From contig JACCIC010000029.1 in assembly GCA_018907035.1 (NCBI GenBank), positions 2,514,001 through 2,578,000 on the forward strand: a DNA stretch of 64,000 nt, given 5' to 3'. Origin of the DNA: Sycobia sp. Sy_11 (lineage: Eukaryota > Arthropoda > Insecta > Hymenoptera > Epichrysomallidae). The position numbers were made by a program, and so were the translations under genes. Under the pieces are notes generated by a model that did not search any database, was not told the origin of the DNA, and was given only the letters and a program-made list of their open reading frames with translations. Positions 20,452 to 32,757 of the stretch are shown in pieces. Position 1 is the first letter of the stretch. Every line of letters begins with the position of its first letter.

Positions 20452-23338
20452 CAAGAATTTCTAATAAAAGAATATGCCATTATGCCTATATTTTCAAGGA
20501 AATGATAAGAAGCTTGACCAACATAAGGAAAACAATAAAAATCGCAAAGATTGACATATCAAATAAAATCGCTGAAGAAGGCAGTCTTATAATTAACTGA
20601 ATGACATTGAGATTAACCACGACTACGTTCGATAAATGTGAAATCATTACGAGAATTCTGAATTATAAAATCTTAATTTCAAATAATATAAAACACATAC
20701 TTACAGACTTTAAAATTATTAAGTGATGATTCTCAAATTGTTGAAATTTTCTGTGGCAGCTTGTAATGAAGCACTACATTATCAACCTCAACCACAGTAT
20801 TATAGAGTTTAAAGTTTAAGAAATATTCGTTACTTATAATGAAAACTGATACAGAATTTTGTTAAAAAATAGAATATTTATGCGAGAGACATAAAACAAA
20901 ATGATTATAAAAGAGATAATTTAAATGATAAAAGCGATAATCAATATAAAAACAAATACAAAGCGAAGACAATGAAGACGAAAAAGAAAGAAGTATGAGA
21001 CTTAGTATATTGACAATATAAATAACGCAAACGAAACGAGGAATAACTGTGATAAAGGTTTATACAGTTATATGCACTAATCCTGCAACATACCTTATAT
21101 ATGTAAATGTTATCAATGCAAATATACTGAATATATTGGAAGATGTGATGAAATCAAACAAGGCTATTATATGTGAAAGGAAATTTAAAATTTAATAACT
21201 GTACATGAAAATTAGTTGACAAACCAGAAAATAAAAAAGATGATTGATATAAAACAGTCATATGGAAACGATATATATTTTACTTACTTTTATTATTTAA
21301 TTAACAAAATTACAAGTATTCAATTAGGTTGAAACTGACGAATAATTTTTTTCTATCTTATAATAAATAAGATTCCTAAAGTTATTATATATACTATGGG
21401 CATTAGTTTAAATTCTGTGATATACCTCACCACACTAGTCCCACCAAGCACAGGCATCGTTTTACACTCTCACATATTCTAATCACTCGAGCATATTCAC
21501 CATAAGTTTCTACCAGCAACAGATGTGCGTCAGCATTTTTTTCTTTTCGTAAAATATTAAAAATAACATTGCAGTTTTGCAACAAAGCAAGTTTGCATTC
21601 GCCGCATTTCTCAAACCCATGATTTTATATTAAATATAATATTCGATTTTTTTTAATTTCCAAAGGCCGAACCTCGTTACAATATTTATATAGGTATTTC
21701 TTTTTAGTAAGAGCTTCGTACACTAACGAGAATTCGATCGTATAGTACAAAATATTAATAAAGATATAATATGTTAGATAGAGAAAACCAAATTGATGTT
21801 AATCTCTAATATAAGAATAATGAACAACAAAGATAACTCGAGAGAGAAAGAAAAATGAAGAATAGGTGATCTTTTATGAAAGACTAAGAAAAAATGACGG
21901 ATGGTTAAATAAATCTTTGGTTGATCGGTAATTCCAAACAAGTCGAATTGTATAATTAGGATTTTAAACTAATTTACTAAATAATTATCAAACGGCATGT
22001 TGCTATCAATAATGACCATAAGGAGGAATGTATTTTCAATTTAATAACATGATAAAGCTTAGAAATTCAATTTATTTATGATAAAAAAGACTGTAAGTTC
22101 GAAGTAAATTACTTCATTGTATTAAAGCAAACGTTGTGCGTCTTCCTCATGTATACCTCACACAGTATGAACTGTTGTTATATTGTGGGCATGCTTGCCT
22201 TAAGTCCATTATGACTGGCTTTGATACGTATAGAATCATTTAGAAATTATTTAAGATTATATAGAAAACCTCAATGGCTACATGTCACTTTAGTTGCTAT
22301 ATTAAGAGCGCGCAATGTTTTCATAACTCGCGCCGAGTAAATATTAAACGAAAATCTAAATGTTCTTTAATTCACGGCAAAGAGACGATACTTCCATAAC
22401 AGTAAACAATTTAGTCATAGCACCAGAACATACAGGCTATTTGATTGATCTTATCAGGAGACTAAACGGCATCGAAAAATGTAAATAACTTAATCTCCTA
22501 GTATTTTAAAATTCCGCTTAAAAAAATACTCTGACCAAAAAATTAATACAAAAAGTAGCATTATGACTTTTCATTATGTTTATTATATTTTAAATGTGAT
22601 AAATTCGAAAATACTTATTTTATACCTCATAAACTATTTTAAATTCTAACAAAAAACATCATCCTAATACATAGAATCAGTACAATTTTAAATGCAAATC
22701 AACTCCGTATACAACATGTTAATATAGAAATTAGAACAAATATTAACTTAAATGAAACAAATACAGACCCACATAAATGAAAAATTTTAGAAATAATATA
22801 ACTACTGTATGAAGATAATCACATATATGTCAACATCTGCTTTTACTAAACCTGGTTTAGAATTATTTACATAAATAGAGTTAATGACCAATTAATTAAA
22901 TAAAATAATAATTTTACTAATCTTAATTAGTAATTCTCGCAATTGCAATAAACTAGAAAAACTACTATATATAAAAACTTGAACTTCAATTAAACCCACA
23001 TTTAAAGTAACGTAAAACTAATATTATTATGATTTCAAGAAATCATGATTTATTAAATGATTTATCTCTTTATTTTATTATATATTAACCCTATACAATG
23101 AAGTATCAGATCTGATTATAGCTTACCGTTCATTAATATAATAACTCTATCACTTACTAAAGTACCGGAATGCTAACTTAAGTATAACGAGATCAACATC
23201 AATAACAAAAAGCAACAATTCTTATATATAAACAAATATGAAAAAATCCATTAATACAATGTAAAATAGGAATTCTGCGGATCGTATACAACTGTGCTGT
23301 ATTCTAACATAGATCTATCGTAAAGAGTGGTGTAGAGT

Positions 23339-23346
23339 AATATATA

Positions 23347-23406
<60 letters not shown>
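23339..23406. repeat. (AT)n microsatellite
   Basis: This is an AT dinucleotide run with one small interruption near its start, directly upstream of the mariner relic. Confidence 0.95.
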
Positions 23407-23407
<1 letters not shown>

Positions 23408-23430
23408 GTACGTATATATATTTATTAAGT

Positions 23431-24266
23431 GTACAAGTATGTTTGCAGCATTTGTCAAAAGATGTCGTCACCAGTCAGTCCCAGGCAGAAATATTAGACC
23501 TCATCCATTATACTTGTAGGTTATATATTTGTTAACAATTTTGCAGCATTATATCTCAGCACTTCTTTCGGTGTCATTTATTTTATCGAGAAGCACTGCT
23601 TCTATTCTTGGATATGAGGAAAAGTGCGGCTGAGGTCGATCTTTTGCTTCGAAAACTTATTGGACCAATGATATTGGGATTTGACTTTCTGTAACTGAAA
23701 AATTCAGATGATTCAAAAGTGGTTCTTTTGAAGTAAAAGACTTGCTGCATTATTGAGCATCACGCAACAACCCGTTTCCCTGCGCCTCAAAACATTGGAA
23801 TTCATTCAAGAGGTTGGAGACTTGGTGCCGTATGAATTAAAACCGATAGAAGTCGAACGGCGATTTTGAATGTCCGAAACGTTACTGCAGTGGTATCAAA
23901 ATAAATTATTTTTGCATCTATTATCACTGGTAATAAAACTCGGCAATATGTTGCGGCTTCGGTTAAAAACTACCTCACCCACCTTATAATCTAGACTTCG
24001 CACCATCTAACTACGACTTGTTTCGATCAATGCAAAACGTTCTTATGAGAATACGCTTTAGTTTAGTAGAGGAAATCAAAAATTGGCTTGATACGTTCTT
24101 GGACTCGCAAGATGAGAAATTGTTTTGGTCCAGAATTCATAAATTACTAGAAAGATGGGAAAAAGTTATTGCTTCCGATGGACAATACTTTGAATGAAGA
24201 ATATCGAACCACGACTTCATAATTAAATCTCACATTTTGGAAATAACGCTGAAAACTTACTTGTAC
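23431..24266 (+). mobile_element. Decayed mariner with internal deletion
   Basis: The ends GTACAAGTATGTTTGCAGC (23431-23449) and, inverted, GTACAAGTAAGTTTTCAGC (24248-24266) are terminal inverted repeats. Across frames the inside encodes Mos1-like fragments: RKSAAEVDLLL, RFKSGSFEVKD, PHPPYNLDFAPSNYDLFRSM, in which the third catalytic Asp is Asn, and ERWEKVIASDGQYFE before the stop at about 24195. The element is about 840 bases instead of about 1290 and lacks the central catalytic region. It is a distinct, older lineage than the three copies related to 8226-9511. Confidence 0.8.
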
Positions 24267-24499
24267 GCCCAATGTGTGTGTTCGTTAAATCAGCTTTGAG
24301 ACTTGCAAAACAGCACACTAAAATAGATTATTTAATACAGGCAAATAAATTATCGTTGGCCTTTAAGCAATCGAAAACATAACACGTGGGATAATGCTCA
24401 CTAAATGTAACGGCGCTCGGTATACTATCTCATATCTATCTCATATAGTAAAGGTCAGTGCTGTGCAAACTCTAATAGCAAGAATATTTGCATTAAATT

Positions 24500-24690
24500 A
24501 ATAAATATTTTTATCGGTCTTATAGTCTTTATCATATAATATATTAACTAACATAATGACATTCAGACTGTCCTTGTTTATATTCACCCCCGGAGAATCT
24601 GAAATAAAACTTATTACTACAATAAATTATATTAAAAATTGATATGATAAAGACTGTAAGACCGATAAAAATATATCTCAACTGAGTTCA
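24500..24690 (-). repeat. Foldback element made of PLE terminal sequence
   Basis: The left side TTTATCGGTCTTATAGTCTT and the right side AAGACTGTAAGACCGATAAA are inverted copies of the PLE terminal motif. Between them, in minus orientation, is the palindrome-containing block of the PLE terminal repeat (CAGACTGTCCTTGTTTATAT and CACCCCCGGAGAATC). There is no ORF. Confidence 0.7.
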
Positions 24691-26030
24691 GAACAGTCGA
24701 CATAAGTACAATTTTTAATTCTAATTTATTTTAAAGTAAATAATTTTCACTTTTTTAATAACATTTGTTGTGATAGGTTTTTTAATAAAATTTCTTCACA
24801 TGTAATTCATATAATCTTCACAGAAGGATCCCATATGTCTATTATATTTTATTTTATTATAAATTTCCAATTTTATGTAGAACAATTGAACGCAAAATTG
24901 CTTTCGTAAATTAAGTCTGATTTTAATCTATAAATTATCTTAATCTTTATGCTGTTCATATTAATGCCTAATCCTTTAACATTTTTTTCTCACAATATGA
25001 TAGGGCTTCGGGAGAAAAGGCGTAAGAGAGCGCAATTAACTCTCAACTACGCCGATGTCCTTGCTAGATGGGAGAATGAAAGGACGAGAAGTGCAATATT
25101 GAGAGAAGTTGAGCAGCCTGAACACCCAAAAAGGGACCAGTTATAAGGAATAAATAATACATGAGTCTTGTATAGAGACGAATTGGCTGTTGGGACCGTG
25201 GATTATTACATGGGCGAGATTCGTACGGAAGACATTCGCAAAACAATGTTTAATCTAGAAAATTGAAACATAACAGTATTATACCAACGAAAGACCATAC
25301 TCGTAAAAGAAACGCTTATTATTGAGTGGGACAAAAGGTTCTCTTAGCGGTTTACACCTAGGTGCTGAAACTCTTTATGTTCTCACAGCGTGTTCGAGTC
25401 GAAAATCAGTGAAGGTGCATGCGTTTGAACTAAAGCGGTACATCGCACTTTTACGACACGTCTTTCACCCACGTTCACCCGTTAGGTTCGCGAAGAGCAG
25501 AAGCTGTCCATCGTCGTCATCCGCCATCCACGTGAAACCTAAAGGAAAGGGCTTGTAAGTTGGGATCTTTGTAAGTCACTTGCGTGCAGTCATGGTAGAA
25601 GGAAGAAGATTATAAAAGAACATCTAGGTATTAACGGATAAAGTTGAGCGTCTACGCCGACTTGTCCAAATATATGCTACACGCACACCATTACTTGGTG
25701 GACATATTGAGGCAGCCGTATGCAGGCCGTCGCGCCTTATATTTGTCCGTTCCTCCTGGCCTCTGCCCTCAATGCTCACGCTCAAGTCCATTCACTTGTC
25801 GATCCGTACTCGCGATTAAATAGCGAACCAACAAAAGTTAGAGAGTTTTATTGTTGGTATTTTCATTTCTATTTGAGATATTATTGATCTAAAGCTGCTG
25901 TATGTTAAAGGAGATGAAGTACCAAAAAGTGATGTACATTATTTTATTATTAATATTATTTTATTATTAATTTTATTTTATTTTTATTTTATTATTAAAT
26001 TTATTTAATTTTAATTTTTAATTTTTAATT
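24691..26030. other. Unassigned intron sequence
   Basis: A 65-codon frame at 24949-25146 (rich in Arg, Lys and Glu) and a 78-codon frame at 25322-25558 match nothing I know. The block CAGAACAGTCGACATAAGTA near 24682 recurs near 26706 next to the repeat module, so part of it belongs to that repeat family. Confidence 0.5.
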
Positions 26031-26300
26031 AAGGTAATTTTAAATTTAAGATTGTGTGGGCAGTTAGATTGTCCTTTACTAATATAGAATATTACTTTTA
26101 TTATTTTTATTTTATTATTAATTTTATTTTATTTTTATTTTTAATTTTTAATATAATTTATTGCGGTAATAAGTTTTATTTCAGATTCTCCGGGGGTGAA
26201 TATAAACAAGTCAACATACAGTCTGACTGTCATTATATTAACTGATATATTATATTATCAAGACTGTAAGACCGCTGAAATATTTATGAAGTTCGTAGTT
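26031..26300 (+). repeat. PLE terminal repeat, subfamily B, copy 2
   Basis: It matches 310-560 closely, including TGTGGGCAGTTAGATTGTCC (one change), the T/TTA-rich tract, ACAGTCTGACTGTC and AAGACTGTAAGACCGC. The preceding PLE coding region and hammerhead are absent. Confidence 0.75.
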
Positions 26301-26710
26301 ATTACAATCCATACAATTAATTTTGCAATTAACATTGTAATAAAACTAATGTAATTATATCTTGTATTATAATACAATATAGATTTCCTATAATGTCATC
26401 GATCACGCGAGAAGAATCGCGCAGAAAAGCAAAAAGATTAGAGAGAGAAAGAAAACCGAGCGCGCCTGAAGACGCTCAACAAACTTTCTTTCTCTAAGGG
26501 CCGACGCGAGCTCCGCGGGCAGTAGACGGTGCGGCTAACACACGAGAGCACGATTTGCACGTCGGTCCTAAATATGATAAATAAGGATCAGGTTCCAGAG
26601 GGAAACAAATATCTCTATCGAGGAAAGGGTCTTGATCACTGAAAATTATTGGCGTTCGAATCAGTAGAATTTCTAAAAAACCTGCTTGAAACAGAGACCT
26701 CGGCAGAACA
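26301..26710 (+). repeat. Repeat module, copy 2 (partner at 561-970)
   Basis: It is nearly collinear with 561-970 with small substitutions and indels, and no ORF is conserved between the copies. It ends near CAGAACAGTCAACATACG, a flank also seen at 24682. Confidence 0.7.
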
Positions 26711-26743
26711 GTCAACATACGTACAATTTTTAATTCAAGAATA

Positions 26744-27480
26744 TGTAACGTCCAACCACGCGGATTGGTGTTACGCGGATGTCACGACGGTGATTTACTG
26801 CCGTTGAACCTGCAGTTTTGCCCCTACTTTTTGTCCACGCTTTCGCGTCAAAGCCGGGGATACGCGGGGGCAGATCGCGAAATATTAATCGTGGCATGGC
26901 GCGGTGAATACGCCGTTCGGTAAGGCCACTTCTGGAGCGGCTCTATCCCGAACGTTGGAATACCCAGAGAGGCCACGGCTTTGGTATTCTCTATGATGTA
27001 GCAGGGGCAGGATAGTCCTCGGCCTCCAATCTACCTCGCTAGCCTACCACGCTTATTTTTAGCGGAGACTACAGTATCGGGCGACAATTTCCTTGTCTGC
27101 CCAATCAGTGTCCCCCGACCTAAGAATCAGCGCATTTATCGCGTAAGAAGGAAGAAGAAAAAGATGAAACCAAGGAAAAAGGTTATAATTTGCTTATACG
27201 TAACTTACTTTTTTTTAGAAAAAGGAAACTCAAAACAAAAGTCTCTAAATTTATCGATACGCGCGCGCAACGAACGCGACCGGCAGTCTGCTGTCCGCAG
27301 TCTCGAGGGCCCGTATTTATAGTCCGGGGTCGGCGCCGCCGAAATTTTCTCCGCAGAAAAATTACATGGTGGTGGGAGAGATGAAGGGACGTTTTTCTTC
27401 ATAGCAAGAATTAGCTCTCCGCTCATCTCATACAATCATCATTATTATTATTTTCGGTTTCTTATTTCTACTCTGCTACA
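26744..27480 (+). repeat. GC-rich block, possible solo LTR
   Basis: It begins TGTAACGTCC and could end CTGCTACA, giving TG..CA-like ends at LTR-like length. No target duplication or second copy is visible in the window, so this is tentative. Short GC-rich frames inside it are not recognisable. Confidence 0.3.
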
Positions 27481-28140
27481 GTCTTTCGTAGAAGATTACA
27501 TTATATCGCTTAAATTTAATTAAAATAATAATTCTATTAACAATCTAAATAATTAAGTAAAGCATTAATAATGATTAAATATAGTAATATGTGTTCTTAT
27601 TATAGGAGTATTAATAACGATAGTAATATGTATTATTTAATAATAATAATAATAATGATAATATTTAAATAATTAATGATATATATTGTTCAATAACAAC
27701 AGTAATCAAATATATATATATAGTATTCGGTAGTAATATTAATAATAATTAACTATAACAATAGGTATATTTAATAGAGCAACATTGATAACGATTGAAT
27801 ATAATAATATGTACTTTATTCTAGTAATAACAGTAGTATTAAAAACTATTTGTATTATTTAATAATAATATTAACAACGATATTATGTAAATAATTAAAT
27901 ATAAACGTGTATATCATTTGATAGTAGTATTTACATTTAAATGAATATTATTTAATAGTAATTAAACATAGTGTTCAGCGTTAATATAAATAATGGTAAT
28001 ATGTAATTAACTTGACAATGTTAATAATGATATTTTCTGAATAATAAAATAATTACGGCATTAATAATCTTATATGTAATGAAAATTGAAATTATTTTCC
28101 GCTGTATTTCCTTGTTAGATTTTAAGCAGCTTAAAATCTT
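27481..28140. other. AT-rich degenerate satellite-like tract
   Basis: Variants of AATAATAATAATGATAATAT and GTAATATGTATTATTTAATA recur irregularly over 650 bases. There is no gene. It is followed by a GC-richer unassigned patch at 28160-28385. Confidence 0.5.
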
Positions 28141-28439
28141 CATTTCTCGGATTTCTTTTTCGATGTAGAAAGGGCCATAAATCGTGCTCGGTCGCGCTTT
28201 CTCTTTCTCCCAAACTTTTCCATGGGAAAGATATAATCGAAGGGGGGAGGACAGGGAGATATCAGTCGGCTCCGTATTTCGGACGGGCCCGCGGCTCTGC
28301 TATATGGCCGCACCTAGTCCAAGTTTTATTACTCGGGGGAGGCGCGAACAACTCAATCTCTTGACCCTCGGCCGAGTCATTATATAGCCATCTATACACA
28401 TTTATATATATATATATATACACATATATATATATTTTT

Positions 28440-29224
28440 TCATTTTTATTTTTCGATTGAATTGATTGGACTGTAAGACCACTAAAAAAATATTTATTAA
28501 TTTAAAAGATGTATGAAATTACTCTTTAAAAAATTATCAAATTTATGTTCTCTTTTAAAATTACTAATTACATTAACCAATGATGCCCTACATTCCTTTT
28601 TCACTTCATCATTTAAACCAAAAAGATTACTTTCAACCTCCGCGATGATTTCTATGATCGGGAGATGATTTTTATAATATAATATTCCATGTTTGGCACC
28701 TTTAAAGATGATGTTTATTACTTCATTTGGCATCTCCTTGTCAGTTAGATTCCTAAACCAATTTTTATTGTTTGCATTGTTAATCTGAGAGCTTTGAAAT
28801 TGTTTTTTATTTCTTAAACATTCAAATTTCATTTTTAATGTTTGTCTATTAATATATTTTGTCTTAATAAAATGTTTGTTTTCACCAATAAACAATTCAT
28901 GTAATTAATTTCTTATTATGTTTTGATAAGTAATATTAAATCTTTAATATTAATATTTTAATAAGTAATATTAAATCTTAAGTAATATTCAATCTTTAAT
29001 AAATATCTATTTAAGGAATAAATCTGAATATTTAAATCTCTAATTTCTAAATTAAATAATTTATTTTTGAAAAAGAAAATATTTTTCTTTAGATCATAAC
29101 AAACACTATTACTATAAATCTGCAAAAAATATTCATTATGAAATCTATTATTAATGTCTAATAAGGAAAGTAAACTTAGATTACTTATTAGATGCAAGAA
29201 TTCAAATATATATCCGATACACAT
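28440..29224 (-). pseudogene. Penelope-like element, inverted N-terminal part
   Basis: On the minus strand two adjoining frames encode the N-terminal region of the PLE protein, with ENKHFIKTKYINRQTLK, NNANNKNWFRNLTDKEMPNE and EVESNLFGLNDEVKKECRAS. They match the copy at 42.2-43.1 kb almost residue for residue. The frame is lost where the reverse transcriptase should begin, and the segment abuts, at 28455-28500, a PLE terminal motif in the opposite orientation. It forms the left arm of a head-to-head pair with the + strand copy that starts at 29225. Confidence 0.8.
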
Positions 29225-30440
29225 TAATAATAGATTTCATGATGAATATTTTTTGCAGGTTTATACTATTGTGTTTGTTATGATCTAAAGAAAAATATAT
29301 TCTTTTACAAAAATAAATTACTTAGTTTAGAAATTAGAGATTTACATATTCAGATTCATTTCTTAAATAGATATTTCTTAAAGATTGATCATTATTTATA
29401 TCAAAATATAGAAAGAAATGAATTACATGAATTTTTTCTTGGTCAAAACAAACATTTTATTAAGACAAAATATATTAATAGACAAATATTAAAAAGGAAA
29501 TTTGAATGTTTGAGAAATAAAAAAAACAGAGGCAAAATTATTGTCTTGCTATATGTTAGAGGATTATCTGAAAGAATTAAAAGAAATTTTCGGAAATATA
29601 ACATTCAAATTTTCTTTAAAAATAGTAATAATTTGAGTAGATTGTTTAATAATTGCAAAGATAAGGATGATTTATGCTTAAAATCATGAGTTGTTTACAA
29701 GATTAATCGCATGGATTGTGATAATACTATATTGGACAAACAGGTAGATATTTAAAAAAGAGAATTTATGCACATAAATATAGTTTATGTAGCTCACATA
29801 TTACTTCCAGTTTTAGAGAGCATTGTTTAAAGTTTTTACATTCTTTTGATTTTGTGAATGTGGATATTTTGGAACATGGTATTAATAATAAGTATAAAAG
29901 GAAGAATTTTGAAAGTATTCACATTTCCAGGAATCAAAATAATGTGAATTTAATGTTAGAGACTAGTAAATTGGACAATATTTATCATTCCTTATTAAAT
30001 TGATTGGTTTTAAACATTTTGTGCAGAGGGGGATAGGATATTCAAATTACTAAATTTTTAGTTTAGTGGAGACAGTGGTATATATAAATTAGAATATTAA
30101 TATAAGGTTTAGTTTAATCCCTCATGAGAAGCTCGAAACGTTAGACAACCTCATTCAATCTTTAATTGGGTAAAGGTAGTGGGGACAGCTAGACTGCACT
30201 TTACTAATAAAGAATTTTTTCAGCTAATATTTTATTTTCAGATTAGTCTACGGGAGTGAATGTAAATAAGGACAGTCTGACTGTCATTATAATTTTAATA
30301 ATTTTATAATTATAATTTTTAATTTAATTTTTATTGTTAATTTTTATTTTATTTTTATTTATTTTTATTTTTATTTTTTTTTATTTTTAGATTTAATTGA
30401 TTGGACTGTAAGACCAATAAAAAAATAAACGAAATAATTA
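29225..30440 (+). pseudogene. Penelope-like element, + strand arm with internal deletion
   Basis: The + strand from 29225 repeats the N-terminal region already seen inverted to its left, then jumps near 29520 to the region before the GIY-YIG endonuclease. The reverse transcriptase is entirely missing. The endonuclease part (TGRYLKKRI, then EHCLKFLHSFDF and LEHGINNKYKRKNFESIH) ends in a stop near 30002. A degenerate hammerhead and the terminal repeat with GACAGTCTGACTGTC and GGACTGTAAGACCAATAAAA follow. Many stops and frameshifts are present. Confidence 0.8.
30117..30146 (+). ncRNA. Degenerate hammerhead ribozyme motif
   Basis: ATCC, CTCATGA, a short stem, GAAAC and GTT are in the same order as in the good copy at 40550-40589. 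The core box CTGATGA has become CTCATGA and stem I is mispaired, so it is probably inactive. Confidence 0.65.
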
Positions 30441-30449
30441 GAGATTATT

Positions 30450-30771
30450 ACATTGACTAAGTTAAATTTTGAACCAAGCATCTATAAAAGATATGTTGAT
30501 GAAGTCTTTACTCTTGACTTTAGAATACCTTTACATATGCCTTTACATACCTTTAAATACGCCTTTACAATAATGTCTTTACAATATACCTTACGAAGCG
30601 TAAATGGTACATCTGGGCGAAAAGAACATAGTTTACAGTTTTTTGATTCTACCCATTTGGAAAATATAGATATTTTGGAACAAGATATTAAAATAAATAT
30701 AAATGAGAAATTCTTGAAAATATTCATATTTTGAAGAATCGCAATAATGTAAATTTCATGTTTAATTAATG
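30450..30771 (+). pseudogene. Penelope-like element, fused RT and C-terminal scrap
   Basis: The frame reads LNFEPSIYKRYVDEVFTLDF, the catalytic region of the PLE reverse transcriptase with YVDD changed to YVDE. After an unrelated stretch it goes to KEHSLQFFDS and ENIDILEQDIKININEKF, the element's C-terminus. The region between, with the rest of RT and the endonuclease core, is deleted. Confidence 0.75.
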
Positions 30772-31079
30772 AGCGTTCTGGGTCTATAAATCACAGTAAT
30801 GTCAAATTAATGTAAAGCTAATCTGCTAATCAGCTATCCTGTCGTGGATCTATAACATAAGTAAGGCAAATGTAGAGGTTTCAAACGCCTGTATTAACAA
30901 CTCCAGCAACAGCCAAGTAATGTGTCTAGCTCTAACCGGATATTAAGTTATAAATCTAATAATACCGTTCCTACATCGGTCATTCTGAAAATGACTCTTC
31001 CATAAGAGACGGTAAAGGTGTTACAGCAGATGCGCAAGTAGTGACGCTATTTTGAAAGCAAAGATTCATATTAATTTCT
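30772..31079. other. Unassigned spacer
   Basis: No ORF or known repeat is visible. A GTCTATAAATCACA / GATCTATAACATAA pair may be weak internal repetition. Confidence 0.4.
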
Positions 31080-32610
31080 GGCTAGAGTGCACGAACTGCA
31101 ACGTACGTATCGTCTCTCAAACGATGAAATCCTCAGAGATTTTCCTGAGTTATTAAGAGGAGCCGCTCAGCTTTAGAATATAAATTACGCCGTAATTACG
31201 TATACGTAATTTTGCACACTCTGAAGAACGAAGCTTTACAGACGAACCACAAGCAAGGATATGTTTTGTATATTCTATTCTATTCATTCTATGTTCTGTA
31301 TATTCGCTTTGACAGTATTAAAAATACTACCGATATAATGCAGCAAGTAGTAGAATTATTAGAAACAAAAAAAAACAGATGGAAAAGGAAGAATATATAT
31401 CAAAAGTACACAATACAAGTAATTATAGATATAACGGTAAATCTGAAAATCCGAAATATACACCGAGAAGTACGTTAGCTACGGTTGACGAAAGACAACA
31501 ATGCTGTTGGAGATCCAATCAAAAAGGACATGATAGATATAAATTTCCAAATACATCGAAGATTTCTTGTACATATTGTGGAAAAGACAATATCTACACC
31601 AAAGAGTGTAAATGTCGTACGCCGGAAAACAGCCCATGTGCCAAGCCAATCTCGAATCCAGCTAAGTACGAGCAGTAAATCAAGAAAAAAGAGAATAGAA
31701 TCTTTGTTAAAGTAATGATTAGGGATTTTGAGATAGCATCTCTACTTGGCACAGTCTCTGTAAGTGAATACTTGGCAAAAAAAGTAATCCTTATAGTTTG
31801 CTTCACGAGCCAAGCAATCGTGTTGCTGTTCTAGCTGATAGCACCAAAATGGCCCTGTAAAATATTATCATAGATTATATCTATAAAAAAGGTGTCTAAA
31901 AGTTTTCTAGTGATGAAAGATCTGAATCATCCTATGTTTCTAGGAATGAATGCTTCCTGTAATTTAAATATAAAACTACAGTTAAGTAGACAGAAAATAC
32001 TCCAGAAAGAACAAGTCGAAAGGTATCAAGTATATACAATAGAAGAGCCTAGAGGCTTGCAAAATCTAACAGGAAAACAAACAAATAAAATTAGTTATAA
32101 ATCACGAAATAAGCAACTTTGATCATGTAAAAGGGCTAGTATCGTTAATAAGTCATGAAATAGTGATAGAAACTAATAGACCGACCAAACAGAAATATCA
32201 ACTTCAAAATTCCGCCATAAAAGATTTAATGAAAGGAGAAGTCGATAAAACGATAAAAGATATATTGATTATTTGCGACAATCAAATATCGTTGATCCAT
32301 TACCTAGACTTACCAGAAATAATGTCAAATGGAATTGGGGCGAAAGGGAATGAAAGGTACTTAACGGAATTAAACAATTGCTTACGAAGGGACCAGTACT
32401 AGCTTGTCTAGACTGGAATTGAACCTTCACTCTGTAAACCGATAAGAGTAAAGATAATTTAGGAGACGCTTTAACGCAAACATATGGAGAAATAAAATGA
32501 GTTGTCGGATTCACCACTAGAAGTTTGTTTGCTCCAAAGAAAAATTATTTAGCCACTAAAGAAAAAACAAAGGTCGCTCAGTTATGCTTTGTTACACTAA
32601 ACATTCCCGG
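31080..32610 (+). pseudogene. Ty3/Gypsy relic: gag, protease, start of RT, RNase H
   Basis: Pieces appear in retroviral order with many stops. A Gag-like ILRDFPELLRG pattern lies near 31120-31160 across frames. Two degenerate CCHC knuckles (CCWRSNQKGHDRYKF, CTYCGKDNIYTKECKC) lie at about 31500-31615. The end of protease is FLVMKDLNHPMFLGMNASCN (31905-31960). The start of RT is HEIVIETNRPTKQKYQLQN (32155-32212). After a deletion of most of RT comes RNase H: LLTKGPVLACLDWN near 32380-32420 and VVGFTTRSLFAPKKNY near 32500-32550. No integrase follows. Mariner copy 2 begins about 150 bases downstream. Confidence 0.75.
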
Positions 32611-32757
32611 CCGCACCTAGCTTTCGCTTTATCGGTCGGTTATGTTCCAAAATTTTTCATTCTTGCTGAACTTTTCTTTTAGTTTCAAATCTGTACATCA
32701 TTGAGACTTTTGTGGACCTCTAGTTTATAGTGGGTTCCAAATCACTTTTTATTGTAC

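Larger units (their letters stand above)
19600..23337. other. Intron stretch with no recognisable gene
   Basis: This is AT-rich DNA. A 72-codon frame at 19599-19817 is unassigned and does not match FAM20B. A GC-richer patch at 20030-20290 with ACAAATAAAGATTATG could be the end of an old LTR, but no partner is visible. The rest (20460-23337) shows only short AT motifs. Confidence 0.5.

Noticed and set aside
24949..25558. Two short basic ORFs in the intron
   Set aside because: There is no recognisable domain, codon signature or splice context. They were kept only as part of an unassigned stretch.
27481..28140. Centromeric or telomeric satellite
   Set aside because: The repeat units are irregular and purely AT-rich. 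No regular period and no TTAGG telomere repeat was seen.
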